Of a stretch of 7,498 nucleotides of DNA, positions 1 through 6,396 are shown piece after piece. The notes beneath the pieces are model-generated. The model saw only the letters and a program-made list of their open reading frames with translations. It was not told where the DNA came from and did not search any database. Every line of letters starts with the position of its first letter. The stretch's first letter is position 1. Source of the DNA: Flavobacteriales bacterium (GTDB lineage Bacteria; Bacteroidota; Bacteroidia; Flavobacteriales; UBA7430); NCBI GenBank assembly GCA_002685115.1, contig NYWQ01000011.1:25988-33485 (forward strand), in the 5' to 3' direction. A program made the position numbers and the translations under genes.

Positions 1-735
1 GAAGGGTGCACGGCACCTTCTAGAGACGAAAACCAATTGCATGCTGCCGTAGTAGAGCTAATTGCACTAGACGATGCAGAAATAAAATACTCTACGGTAC
101 AAAACTGGTACCCTGGAGACAAAGAAGGAAAAGGCGGCGTTTTCAATTTTGTTACCAAAAGAGGAATTTGCCACAAAAGCGCAAAAATTTCTTGGACACA
201 AGTGGAAACAGGCTCTGCGGTAACTTGGAAGTATCCATCGTGTATTTTAAAAGGAGACCACTCCGTGGGAGAATTCTTCTCGGTGGCGGTAACCAACAAC
301 TACCAGCAAGCCGATACCGGAACAAAAATGATACACGTGGGTAAAAACACGAAAAGTACCATCATATCCAAAGGTATATCTGCCGGAAAGAGTAACGGAA
401 GTTACCGTGGCCTGGTAAAAATCATGAAAGGAGCAGACAATGCCCGCAACTTTTCCCAATGCGATTCGCTACTGATGGGAGATACTTGTGGCTCGCACAC
501 CTTCCCTTACATAGAAGTAAAAAACAAATCGGCGCGAATAGAGCACGAAGCCACTACCTCTAAAATTGGAGAAGACCAATTGTTTTACTGCAACCAAAGA
601 GGAATTGGAACAGATGAGGCGATCGGACTCATTGTAAACGGATACTGTAAAGATGTACTCAACCAGCTTCCTATGGAATTTGCTGTGGAAGCTCAAAAAT
701 TACTAGCCATTTCTTTAGAAGGAAGTGTAGGTTAA
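1..735 (+). CDS. sufB: Fe-S cluster assembly scaffold protein SufB (3' part, 5' end outside window)
   Basis: This is the C-terminal 244 residues of SufB, about half of a family protein of roughly 480-495 residues; the frame is open to the left edge. SufB is the core of the cytoplasmic SufBC2D scaffold, where sulfur and iron are combined into a nascent cluster. The sequence starts in the conserved EGCTAP motif, whose Cys (codon 3) corresponds to E. coli C254. NFSQCDS follows, with its Cys at codon 154 (bases 460-462), equivalent to E. coli C405. Then comes [18 protein letters not shown], whose His-Glu at codons 182-183 matches E. coli H433/E434. From the C405 equivalent to the stop there are 91 residues, as in E. 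coli, and the spacing between the two cysteines is also the same (151). The C-terminus [11 protein letters not shown] is typical. sufC starts 19 bases downstream. The TTG at 37 is an internal Leu codon, not a start. Confidence 0.97.
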   Translation, partial: EGCTAPSRDENQLHAAVVELIALDDAEIKYSTVQNWYPGDKEGKGGVFNFVTKRGICHKSAKISWTQVETGSAVTWKYPSCILKGDHSVGEFFSVAVTNNYQQADTGTKMIHVGKNTKSTIISKGISAGKSNGSYRGLVKIMKGADNARNFSQCDSLLMGDTCGSHTFPYIEVKNKSARIEHEATTSKIGEDQLFYCNQRGIGTDEAIGLIVNGYCKDVLNQLPMEFAVEAQKLLAISLEGSVG

Positions 736-754
736 ATACCCAAAGACAAAAAAT

Positions 755-1507
755 ATGCTTAAGATACAAGACCTAAAGGTTGAGATTGAAGGAAAGGAAA
801 TTATCAAAGGACTCAACTTAGAGATCAACAAAGGCGAAGTTCACGCCATAATGGGCCCAAATGGAGCTGGTAAAAGTACCCTCTCTGCCGTTATTGCCGG
901 AAGAGAAGAATACGAAGTTACTGGAGGTACCATTGAGTTTGACGGAAAAGACATTATGGATTTAGCGCCAGAGGAAAGAGCACACGCAGGTGTTTTCTTA
1001 TCCTTCCAATACCCCGTTGAAATTCCCGGTGTTTCGGTAACCAATTTCATCAAAACAGCCCTTAACGAAAGTCGCAAGGCAAAAGGTTTAGAGCCCATGC
1101 CAGCCAAAGACTTGTTAAAACTCATGAGAGCGAAACAACAGTTGCTAGAAATGGACAAGCAATTCATGTCGCGTTCTATAAACGAAGGTTTTTCTGGGGG
1201 AGAAAAAAAACGAAACGAAATATTTCAGATGGCCATGTTGGATCCTAAACTGGCCATTTTGGATGAAACCGATTCTGGATTGGATATTGATGCCTTGCGA
1301 ATTGTTGCCAACGGGGTAAATAAACTTAAAAACCAAGACAATGCCGTAATGGTAATTACCCATTACCAACGTTTGTTAGATCATATCATTCCCGATTTTG
1401 TTCACGTTTTATACGATGGTAAAATTGTAAAATCTGGTGACAAAACCTTAGCCTTAGAGCTAGAAAAAAGAGGTTACGACTGGATTAAACAAGAAATTGA
1501 AGATTAA
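755..1507 (+). CDS. sufC: Fe-S cluster assembly ATPase SufC
   Basis: SufC is a soluble ABC-type ATPase of 250 residues, the usual family length. It binds SufB and SufD and drives the conformational change that exposes the cluster-building site; it is not a transporter subunit. The nucleotide-binding motifs are all present: Walker A GPNGAGKS at residues 34-41 (Lys40), Q-loop Gln85 in LSFQYP, signature SGGEKKRNE at 147-155, Walker B LAILDE ending at catalytic Glu171, D-loop SGLD at 174-177 and switch His203 in ITHYQRLL. The SGGEKKRNE signature and the FQYPVEIPGV stretch are SufC hallmarks that separate it from transport ABC proteins. The ATG at 755 gives the normal MLKIQDLKVEIEGKEI start. It is preceded by an A-rich stretch without a Shine-Dalgarno motif. 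It lies 19 bases after sufB and 11 bases before sufD. Confidence 0.98.
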   Translation: MLKIQDLKVEIEGKEIIKGLNLEINKGEVHAIMGPNGAGKSTLSAVIAGREEYEVTGGTIEFDGKDIMDLAPEERAHAGVFLSFQYPVEIPGVSVTNFIKTALNESRKAKGLEPMPAKDLLKLMRAKQQLLEMDKQFMSRSINEGFSGGEKKRNEIFQMAMLDPKLAILDETDSGLDIDALRIVANGVNKLKNQDNAVMVITHYQRLLDHIIPDFVHVLYDGKIVKSGDKTLALELEKRGYDWIKQEIED

Positions 1508-1518
1508 AAAAGCAAGCA

Positions 1519-2847
1519 TTGAAACTACAAGATAAATTAATACACTCCTTTGAGAAGTTTGCGCAAAACAAACAAGGATCCGAAACGGAGCACCTGAGCA
1601 AAATGCGTGCACAAGCCATGGCTACTTTTACAGCACAAGGCTTTCCCACCACCAAAGACGAAGAATGGAAATACACCTCGCTTAACAAAAACAACAAGCG
1701 TGACTACGAGTTAGAGTCTGACTTTAGTTTAGATTTGACTCCTGAGGATGTTGAAGGTTTTTTGTGTACCGGATTGGACTCCTACAAACTGATTTTTGTA
1801 GACGGAGTATTTAACCCGTCGCTTTCCAGTTCCGCACTACAAGATGCCTTTAGTGTTACCTCACTTAAGGAAGCCTACAAAGGAAACACGGAGGTATTTA
1901 ACCAACACTACGGAAGTTTAGCCGATGCCAAACTCAGTATGGTTGCTTTAAATACAGCTTTTGCAGAAGAGGGTGCTTTTGTGCATGTTAAAGCAGGCGC
2001 TGTGGTAGACAAGTTGGTGCAAATATTATACATCAACAGCGACAGCACTAAGGCTATGATGAGCCAAGTACGTAATTTGTTTGTGGTAGAAGACCGCGCA
2101 GAAGTTCAAATTTTAGAAAGACACCAGTCTTTAAGCGACGATTACGTGTTTACCAATGTAGTAACAGAAAGCTCCGTAGGAAACGAAGCCAACTTTAAGC
2201 ATTTTAAAATCCAAAACGACTTGGATACCACTAGCCTAGTAGACGGCACCTTTGTAAAACAAGGCGCTAAAAGCTCTGCCCTGGTAGATACGTATTCGTT
2301 TAGCGGAGAACTGACCCGAAATAATTTGCACTTTGAATTTGCCGGAGAACACGCAGAAGCTCACATGGATGCCATTACCTTATTGAAAGGTGCTACACTG
2401 GTAGACCACCATACTTTTGTGGACCACGCCGTTCCAAATTGCCAATCGAACCAATTGTACAAAGGCATATACGACGAGAAATCTAAAGGAGTGTTTAACG
2501 GAAAGGTAATGGTGCGTAAAGACGCTCAAAAAACAAACGCCTTTCAGCAAAACAACAACCTTTTACTTACCGATTTTGCCAGTATAGACACCAAACCTCA
2601 ATTGGAAATTTTTGCAGATGATGTGGCTTGTTCGCACGGTTGTACCATTGGACAACTAGACGATGAAGCCCTATTTTACATGCAAAGTAGAGGTATTCCG
2701 ATGAAAGAGGCCAAAGCCTTTTTGATGTTTGCCTTTGCAGGAGGTACCCTAAAAAACATTACTATCCCACAACTGAAAGAGCAACTTATTAATTTGGTTG
2801 CCTACGAGTTAAAAGTAGACTTAGAACTTAACGAAGCAATGCATTAA
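1519..2847 (+). CDS. sufD: Fe-S cluster assembly scaffold protein SufD, TTG start
   Basis: SufD is the SufB paralogue that pairs with SufB and SufC in the SufBC2D scaffold and is needed for iron acquisition. The 442-residue product carries the N-terminal GFPTTKDEEWKYTSL motif (from about residue 41), the beta-helix middle part, and the C-terminal CSHGCTIGQLDDEALFYM motif. His373 (bases 2635-2637) corresponds to the functional His360 of E. coli SufD. The chosen start is TTG at 1519. It gives an N-terminus (KLQDKLIHSFEKFAQN) that aligns with family N-termini as I remember them. There is no in-frame ATG between the sufC stop and codon 29, and starting at codon 29 would remove the first helix. 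The Cys following SHG, where E. coli-type proteins have Ala, is as I recall normal in Bacteroidota SufD. The stop TAA overlaps the sufS ATG by one base. Confidence 0.96.
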   Translation: MKLQDKLIHSFEKFAQNKQGSETEHLSKMRAQAMATFTAQGFPTTKDEEWKYTSLNKNNKRDYELESDFSLDLTPEDVEGFLCTGLDSYKLIFVDGVFNPSLSSSALQDAFSVTSLKEAYKGNTEVFNQHYGSLADAKLSMVALNTAFAEEGAFVHVKAGAVVDKLVQILYINSDSTKAMMSQVRNLFVVEDRAEVQILERHQSLSDDYVFTNVVTESSVGNEANFKHFKIQNDLDTTSLVDGTFVKQGAKSSALVDTYSFSGELTRNNLHFEFAGEHAEAHMDAITLLKGATLVDHHTFVDHAVPNCQSNQLYKGIYDEKSKGVFNGKVMVRKDAQKTNAFQQNNNLLLTDFASIDTKPQLEIFADDVACSHGCTIGQLDDEALFYMQSRGIPMKEAKAFLMFAFAGGTLKNITIPQLKEQLINLVAYELKVDLELNEAMH

Positions 2848-4067
2848 TGGCTCTAAACCTTGAGAATATACGCGCACAATTTCCGGTACTTCACCAAGAA
2901 GTAAACGGTCGTCCATTGGTTTATTTTGACAATGCGGCTACCAGCCAAAAACCAAAAATGGTGATTGACGCAATTGCCCAATATTACAACAAGGAAAACA
3001 GCAATATACACCGTGGCGTTCACTACTTAAGCCAACTAGCTACAGATAAGTACGAAAAAGCACGAGAAGCCATCAGACGCTTGCTGAATGCAAAAGCTGT
3101 TGAAGAAATTATATTTACTCGAGGAACCACCGAAGCGATCAACTTGGTGGCCAATTGCCTGACGCGCTCCTTGTTTAAACCGGGCGATGAAATTATTATT
3201 TCGGCCATAGAGCACCACTCTAATATTGTGCCCTGGCAAATGGCCTGCGAGCAAAGCGGAGCAGTTTTAAAAGTAATTCCGGTTTTGGATTCGGGAGAAC
3301 TGGATATGGATGCCTACAAAGCATTGCTCAACGAAAAAACAAAGTTTGTAACGGTAAACAGCATTTCCAATGCGCTGGGAACGGTAAACCCCATAGAAGA
3401 AATAATTGCCTTGGCACATGCCAAAGGTGCTTTGATTTTGATAGACGGCGCACAATCTGTGCCGCATGCAAAAGTAGATGTACAAGCCTTGGATGCAGAT
3501 TTTTACTGCTTTTCTGCACACAAAATGTACGGACCAACAGGCGTAGGTGTGTTGCACGGTAAAAAAGAAATTTTAGAGAAAATGCCGCCCTACCACGGAG
3601 GGGGCGAAATGATAAAAGAGGTGACCTTTGAAGGAACTACCTACAACGATTTGCCTTTTAAATTTGAAGGCGGAACACCCAACATAGCCGGTGGTATTGG
3701 CGTAGAAGCTGCCGTACGATTTATGGAAGAAGTGGGTGTAGAAAATATTGCAAACTACGAGGCAGAGCTCTTGGCGTATGCCCTAGAGAAATTAAAGGAA
3801 ATTGAAGGCGTTCAATTTATTGGCGAAGCTAAAAATAGAGCCGGACTCGTTTCTTTTAACCTAAAAGGCATACATCCTTACGATGCTGGAACGGTGTTGG
3901 ATAAACTCGGCATTGCCATTCGTACCGGACACCATTGTGCACAGCCCGTTATGGATCGTTTTGATGTACCGGGCACCATGCGCGCTTCCTTTGCGGTGTA
4001 CAATACCAAACAAGAAATAGATGTTTTTATAGCAGGTATTCACAGAGTGAAACAAATGTTTGGCTAG
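2847..4067 (+). CDS. sufS: Cysteine desulfurase SufS (group II, PLP-dependent)
   Basis: SufS converts L-cysteine to L-alanine and holds the released sulfur as a persulfide for transfer to SufE. The product has 406 residues, the same length as E. coli SufS, and the key positions fall on the same numbers. His123 in SAIEHHSN stacks on the cofactor, Asp200 in LIDGAQ contacts the pyridine nitrogen, Lys226 in CFSAHKMYGPTG forms the Schiff base with PLP, and Cys364 in RTGHHCAQP carries the persulfide. The short loop before Cys364 and the RxGHHCAQP form identify the group II (SufS/CsdA) class rather than IscS/NifS. The ATG at 2847 overlaps the sufD stop (TAATG), which suggests translational coupling. 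The next gene, sufE, begins immediately after the TAG stop. Confidence 0.98.
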   Translation: MALNLENIRAQFPVLHQEVNGRPLVYFDNAATSQKPKMVIDAIAQYYNKENSNIHRGVHYLSQLATDKYEKAREAIRRLLNAKAVEEIIFTRGTTEAINLVANCLTRSLFKPGDEIIISAIEHHSNIVPWQMACEQSGAVLKVIPVLDSGELDMDAYKALLNEKTKFVTVNSISNALGTVNPIEEIIALAHAKGALILIDGAQSVPHAKVDVQALDADFYCFSAHKMYGPTGVGVLHGKKEILEKMPPYHGGGEMIKEVTFEGTTYNDLPFKFEGGTPNIAGGIGVEAAVRFMEEVGVENIANYEAELLAYALEKLKEIEGVQFIGEAKNRAGLVSFNLKGIHPYDAGTVLDKLGIAIRTGHHCAQPVMDRFDVPGTMRASFAVYNTKQEIDVFIAGIHRVKQMFG

Positions 4068-4484
4068 ATGACGATTCAAGAAATACAAGACGAAATAATC
4101 GAAGAATTTGACATGTTCGACGATTGGATGCAGAAGTACGATTACTTAATTGAACTCAGTAAAGATTTACCGCTGCTCGATGAAAAACATAAATTGGATG
4201 AAAACATCATCAAAGGATGCCAATCTAAAGTATGGTTGCACGCAGAAAAACAAGGAGACAGCGTGCGTTATACTGCAGACAGCGACGCCATAATAACCAA
4301 AGGAATTGTGGCCTTATTGGTGCGCGTATACGACCAGCAAAAGAGCAAAGACATACTCGAAAACGAGCTGCACTTTATTGATGCCATTGGTCTTAAAGAA
4401 CACTTATCCATGACGCGGTCCAATGGATTGGTGTCTATGATTAAACAAATGAAGTTTTACGCCTTGGCTTTTCAGGCAAACTAA
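4068..4484 (+). CDS. sufE: Sulfur acceptor / cysteine desulfuration protein SufE
   Basis: SufE accepts persulfide sulfur from SufS, stimulates its desulfurase activity, and passes sulfur to SufB. The product has 138 residues, like E. coli SufE. The acceptor cysteine is Cys51 in IIKGCQSKVWL, matching E. coli Cys51 in position and context. Upstream is the family pattern of an acidic helix followed by YLIELSKDLPLL. The C-terminal part contains the SMTRSNGLVSMIKQMK segment typical of the family. The ATG directly follows the sufS TAG (TAGATG), so the SufS-SufE pair is probably made by the same ribosomes in coupled amounts. The stop is six bases before the DUF59 gene. No residue known to be essential appears missing. 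Confidence 0.97.
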   Translation: MTIQEIQDEIIEEFDMFDDWMQKYDYLIELSKDLPLLDEKHKLDENIIKGCQSKVWLHAEKQGDSVRYTADSDAIITKGIVALLVRVYDQQKSKDILENELHFIDAIGLKEHLSMTRSNGLVSMIKQMKFYALAFQAN

Positions 4485-4490
4485 ATAGAT

Positions 4491-4814
4491 ATGATGAACG
4501 AAGAACAAATGCAAGCCTTAGGGGAAAAAGTGGTGGATGTATTGCACAGCATATACGACCCAGAAATTCCGGTAGATATTTACGAACTTGGTTTAATTTA
4601 CGACGTTCGCGTGAGTGAAGAGGGAGACATTGAAATTGACATGACCTTAACCTCGCCTTCTTGCCCTGTTGCAGAATCGATGCCAGAGGAAGTACGCGAA
4701 AAAGTAAGCGCGCTAGACGAGGCCAAAGAGGTGAAAGTAATTATGGTTTTTGAACCCACCTGGACCAAAGACATGATGAGTGAAGAGGCCAAACTCGAAC
4801 TCGGCTTTCTGTAA
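4491..4814 (+). CDS. SUF-associated DUF59 / MIP18-family Fe-S assembly protein (SufT-like)
   Basis: This is a small cytoplasmic protein of 107 residues consisting of one DUF59 (MIP18) domain. The two family signatures are clear: DPEIPVDIYELGLIYDV at residues 23-39 and MTLTSPSCPVAESMP at 51-65, with the conserved Cys at 58. The C-terminal FEPTWTKDMMSEEAKLELGFL segment is also characteristic. Family members (SufT, PaaD, eukaryotic MIP18/CIA2) act in cluster maturation or in delivery of Fe-S clusters to target proteins. The position six bases after sufE supports such a role here. The length fits the short SUF-associated subgroup rather than the long SufT type, so no gene symbol is given. Two adjacent ATG codons (4491 and 4494) could serve as the start. 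The exact biochemical role in this phylum is inferred. Confidence 0.93.
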   Translation: MMNEEQMQALGEKVVDVLHSIYDPEIPVDIYELGLIYDVRVSEEGDIEIDMTLTSPSCPVAESMPEEVREKVSALDEAKEVKVIMVFEPTWTKDMMSEEAKLELGFL

Positions 4815-4846
4815 GCTGCGGCATTAATCAAACCAGTACCACTGCC

Positions 4847-5350
4847 ATGGATCAAATCGTTAATAAAGTAGAACAATCCGGTTTAATTACTTTTAATTTA
4901 GAAGACTATTACAACCACGACAAGCGGGTTTTTATAGACCTGAAAGAACACCTCTACGAAGGACTTATTCTTAAAGAACGCGATTTTAGAGCCTTTGTAA
5001 AATCCAACAACTGGGCGCAGTACCAAGATTGCAATATTGCCATAGACATTACCACCGATGCCATTGTGCCTGCCTGGGCTTTTATGCTCGTTGCAAGTGC
5101 GGTAGCTCCTTTTGCCAAAAACGTGGTTAAGGGCTCTTTAAAAGACTTAAACAAACACCTTTTTAGCCAAGCACTCCAAAACATAGACCTTAGCGAACTG
5201 CAAGACAAGTTTGTAATTGTAAAAGGCTGCTCCAACCTTCCGGTGCCAGAATCTACTTACGTGGAACTTTGCAATTTACTGCAACCCCTAGTAAAAACAC
5301 TTAGCTACGGAGAGGCCTGCTCCAAAGTACCCTTGTACAAAAAACGTTAA
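4847..5350 (+). CDS. DUF2480 family protein, last gene of the suf operon
   Basis: This 167-residue protein, with no signal peptide or membrane segment, matches what I remember of DUF2480, a family found mainly in Bacteroidota and often next to suf genes. Recognisable features are the N-terminal IVNKVEQSGLITFNLEDYY, a central AIDITTDAIVPAWAFMLVAS stretch, and two C-terminal cysteine motifs: VKGCSNLPVPES (Cys128) and YGEACSKVPLYKKR (Cys158). Two further cysteines lie at 62 and 142. No function is established to my knowledge. Two conserved Cys motifs plus the operon position make a metal, cluster or persulfide-related role plausible, but that is inference. The ATG at 4847 gives the expected N-terminus. 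The 32-base gap to the DUF59 gene is the longest in the operon, and no internal promoter is evident. Codon use and composition match the suf genes. Confidence 0.87.
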   Translation: MDQIVNKVEQSGLITFNLEDYYNHDKRVFIDLKEHLYEGLILKERDFRAFVKSNNWAQYQDCNIAIDITTDAIVPAWAFMLVASAVAPFAKNVVKGSLKDLNKHLFSQALQNIDLSELQDKFVIVKGCSNLPVPESTYVELCNLLQPLVKTLSYGEACSKVPLYKKR

Positions 5351-5361
5351 ACAGCACTAAT

Positions 5362-5385
5362 AAGGAAACCAATACCCTTTTTTTT
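5362..5385 (+). terminator. Weak terminator-like hairpin with T8 run after the suf operon
   Basis: Twelve bases after the DUF2480 stop, AAGG (5362-5365) can pair with CCTT (5376-5379) around a 10-base loop, followed by an uninterrupted run of eight T (5378-5385, partly shared with the stem). The position at the end of the operon and before convergent genes fits a rho-independent terminator. The stem is only four base pairs, so the call is tentative. Nothing equally good is seen for transcription coming from the minus-strand genes. Confidence 0.35.
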
Positions 5386-5470
5386 ATAAACTTGAAGGTT
5401 TGTAACTCCTTTGCTCAACTACCGCTCAAACACTTTTCTTATTTGGCTATAGGCGATGCAGTAGAATTTA
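5386..5470. other. Convergent intergenic gap, no gene
   Basis: This is the remainder of the gap between the suf operon and the minus-strand gene block. I see no plausible coding region. The only structure noted is an imperfect tandem direct repeat with an 11-base period, in which GCTCAA occurs at 5413-5418 and again at 5424-5429. This may be chance. Confidence 0.4.
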
Positions 5471-5887
5471 CTATCTGTTTTCTAATCGATTTATAGCAGG
5501 ATCTTCTAGAGTTTCTAGATCTACAGACTCATACGCTTTACCTTTTATGCTCCATCTTAATGAAATCCCTACAGAATGAACATCAGAATAATAGTTTTCT
5601 ACCCAATTGAACTTAGTATTTACAATAGGCGCAATAACCATCATATTTCTACTTTTAATTTGAGAAATAAAAAATTGATTTCCTTCTATCAAATCGTTAA
5701 AAGATCTATTTTTCCCATCTTTAATTACAGGGTTTTTCAAGCCTCCATGTAAAAAGACAAGAACCTCATCAGCCTCAATAAAATCACCTATTGCATAGTA
5801 GTCAAAATGAGTAGTTTTAAATAGCGTTTGTGAATTCAGACTCACTGATAAAAGAATTAAAGATAATTTTAATAAAAATAGTTGCAT
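5471..5887 (-). CDS. Exported hypothetical protein, truncated alpha/beta-hydrolase-like N-terminus with unrelated-looking tail
   Basis: The 138-residue product starts with a probable signal peptide (MQLFLLK, then LSLILLSVS, possible cleavage near LNS-Q), so export across the inner membrane is likely. Residues 42-49 (VLVFLHGG) and 84-95 (VIAPIVNTKFNW) resemble the strand 3/HGG oxyanion region and strand 4 of alpha/beta hydrolases. The rest of such a fold is missing: no convincing GxSxG elbow, no Asp/His of a triad, and the family usually exceeds 200 residues. After about residue 97 the sequence changes to HSVGISLRWSIKGKAYES and an acidic LETLEDPAINRLENR end, which looks more like the end of a beta-strand-rich or barrel protein. 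A deletion hybrid or a degraded gene is possible. The ATG at 5887 was chosen for the compact signal peptide and A-rich leader; ATGs at 5908 and 5941 in the same frame are alternatives. Function is unknown. Confidence 0.55.
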   Translation of the reverse strand: MQLFLLKLSLILLSVSLNSQTLFKTTHFDYYAIGDFIEADEVLVFLHGGLKNPVIKDGKNRSFNDLIEGNQFFISQIKSRNMMVIAPIVNTKFNWVENYYSDVHSVGISLRWSIKGKAYESVDLETLEDPAINRLENR

Positions 5888-5957
5888 TAATATTTTTGAA
5901 GAAAACATAACTACATAAGTATAATTTGTTTGCCTACTCATTTTAAGGACTTTTTTA

Positions 5958-6066
5958 CAGCTTGTTTTCGGCTACCCAAGCTGCACAAAGATTTGCTTTC
6001 AACGTATACGCGCGTCTTCCGTTAGAAGCCCATTATTTTATTCGTTTCCCTAAAGTTTTAAATGGG
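5958..6066. repeat. Cluster of short inverted repeats in the gap between the exported-protein and HTH genes
   Basis: The 116-base gap 5942-6057 is less AT-rich than the genes around it and holds several short inverted repeats in series. They are CAGCTTG/CAAGCTG (5958-5964 and 5977-5983, loop 12), AAAG/CTTT (5987-5990 and 5996-5999, loop 5), the palindrome CGTATACG (6003-6010), CTTC/GAAG (6016-6019 and 6025-6028, loop 5) and CCCATT/AATGGG (6029-6034 and 6061-6066). The last reaches into the end of the HTH gene. None is followed by a T run in the direction of transcription of the minus-strand genes, so a simple terminator is not supported. It could be a dispersed repeat, a structured leader or spacer RNA, or a folded recombination site. 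Each stem is short enough to arise by chance. Confidence 0.35.
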
Positions 6067-6348
6067 GGGAGTGTAAAACTCGAACTTATTTGGCTGACTC
6101 CTCATTGTAAAGGGAATCAAAACGGTAAAACCAAAGTTTATTTTTCCTTTTGTAGAGTATTCGTAATATTTAAACTCTTTGTTATACGTAATCGGAACGT
6201 CCATTGATATGAGTTCATCTATTAAACAATAAAAAGAACTTTTAGACATTCGCAATTTTTTAGCAAATTGTATGGGCGTTCCAGAAATTTTATGCCGTAC
6301 CAAGTAATCAAAATGCTCTATTCTATGTTTAAATTTCTCTATATTCAT
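6058..6348 (-). CDS. Small winged-helix / HTH DNA-binding protein
   Basis: The 96-residue product resembles the small HTH regulators common in Bacteroidota. An N-terminal helix (IEKFKHRIEHFDYLVRHK) precedes GTPIQFAKKLRMSKSSFYCLIDELISMDVPITYNKE at residues 23-58. There GTPIQFAKKL is the first HTH helix, MSKSSFYCLIDEL the recognition helix, and VPITYNKEFKYYEY the wing. The KINFGF motif at 69-74 ends the part I recognise. The last 20 or so residues are not familiar and may be an extension. No effector domain is visible, so it may bind DNA constitutively or work with a partner. It lies 48 bases downstream of the SDR gene on the same strand and could be co-transcribed with it. The targets are unknown. 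The ATG at 6348 is the only sensible start. Confidence 0.75.
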   Translation of the reverse strand: MNIEKFKHRIEHFDYLVRHKISGTPIQFAKKLRMSKSSFYCLIDELISMDVPITYNKEFKYYEYSTKGKINFGFTVLIPFTMRSQPNKFEFYTPPI

Positions 6349-6396
6349 AAATAAAATGGTGTTTTGTTTACTGGTTTTAAATTATAATTATGCTGC

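Noticed and set aside
841..1167. Long antisense open frame opposite sufC
   Set aside because: It lies entirely within a conserved gene and reads like the reverse complement of SufC codons. There is no independent evidence of coding.
5118..5130. Hydrophobic central stretch of the DUF2480 protein as a possible membrane segment
   Set aside because: The IVPAWAFMLVASAVAPFA region is moderately hydrophobic with Pro and Trp but is part of the conserved soluble domain. There are no flanking features of a membrane helix.
5499..5518. TCTAGA occurring twice in close succession
   Set aside because: It encodes the repeated Leu-Glu pairs in the acidic tail of the exported protein and needs no other explanation.
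5906..5921. Minus-strand sequences TACTTATG and TAGTTATG resembling the Bacteroidota -7 element TAnnTTTG
   Set aside because: Each has one mismatch in the conserved bases, and no TTG is found at the expected -33 distance. In such AT-rich sequence this level of match is expected by chance.
5942..6066. Possible attC-like integron recombination site (AACG/CGTT pairing, read as CTAACGG on the minus strand)
   Set aside because: I cannot define both core sites with the expected spacing, no integrase is in the window, and no second copy is visible.
5962..6207. Open plus-strand frame of about 81 codons beginning with TTG
   Set aside because: It overlaps the better supported HTH gene on the other strand, has no ATG start, and its product matches no family I recognise.
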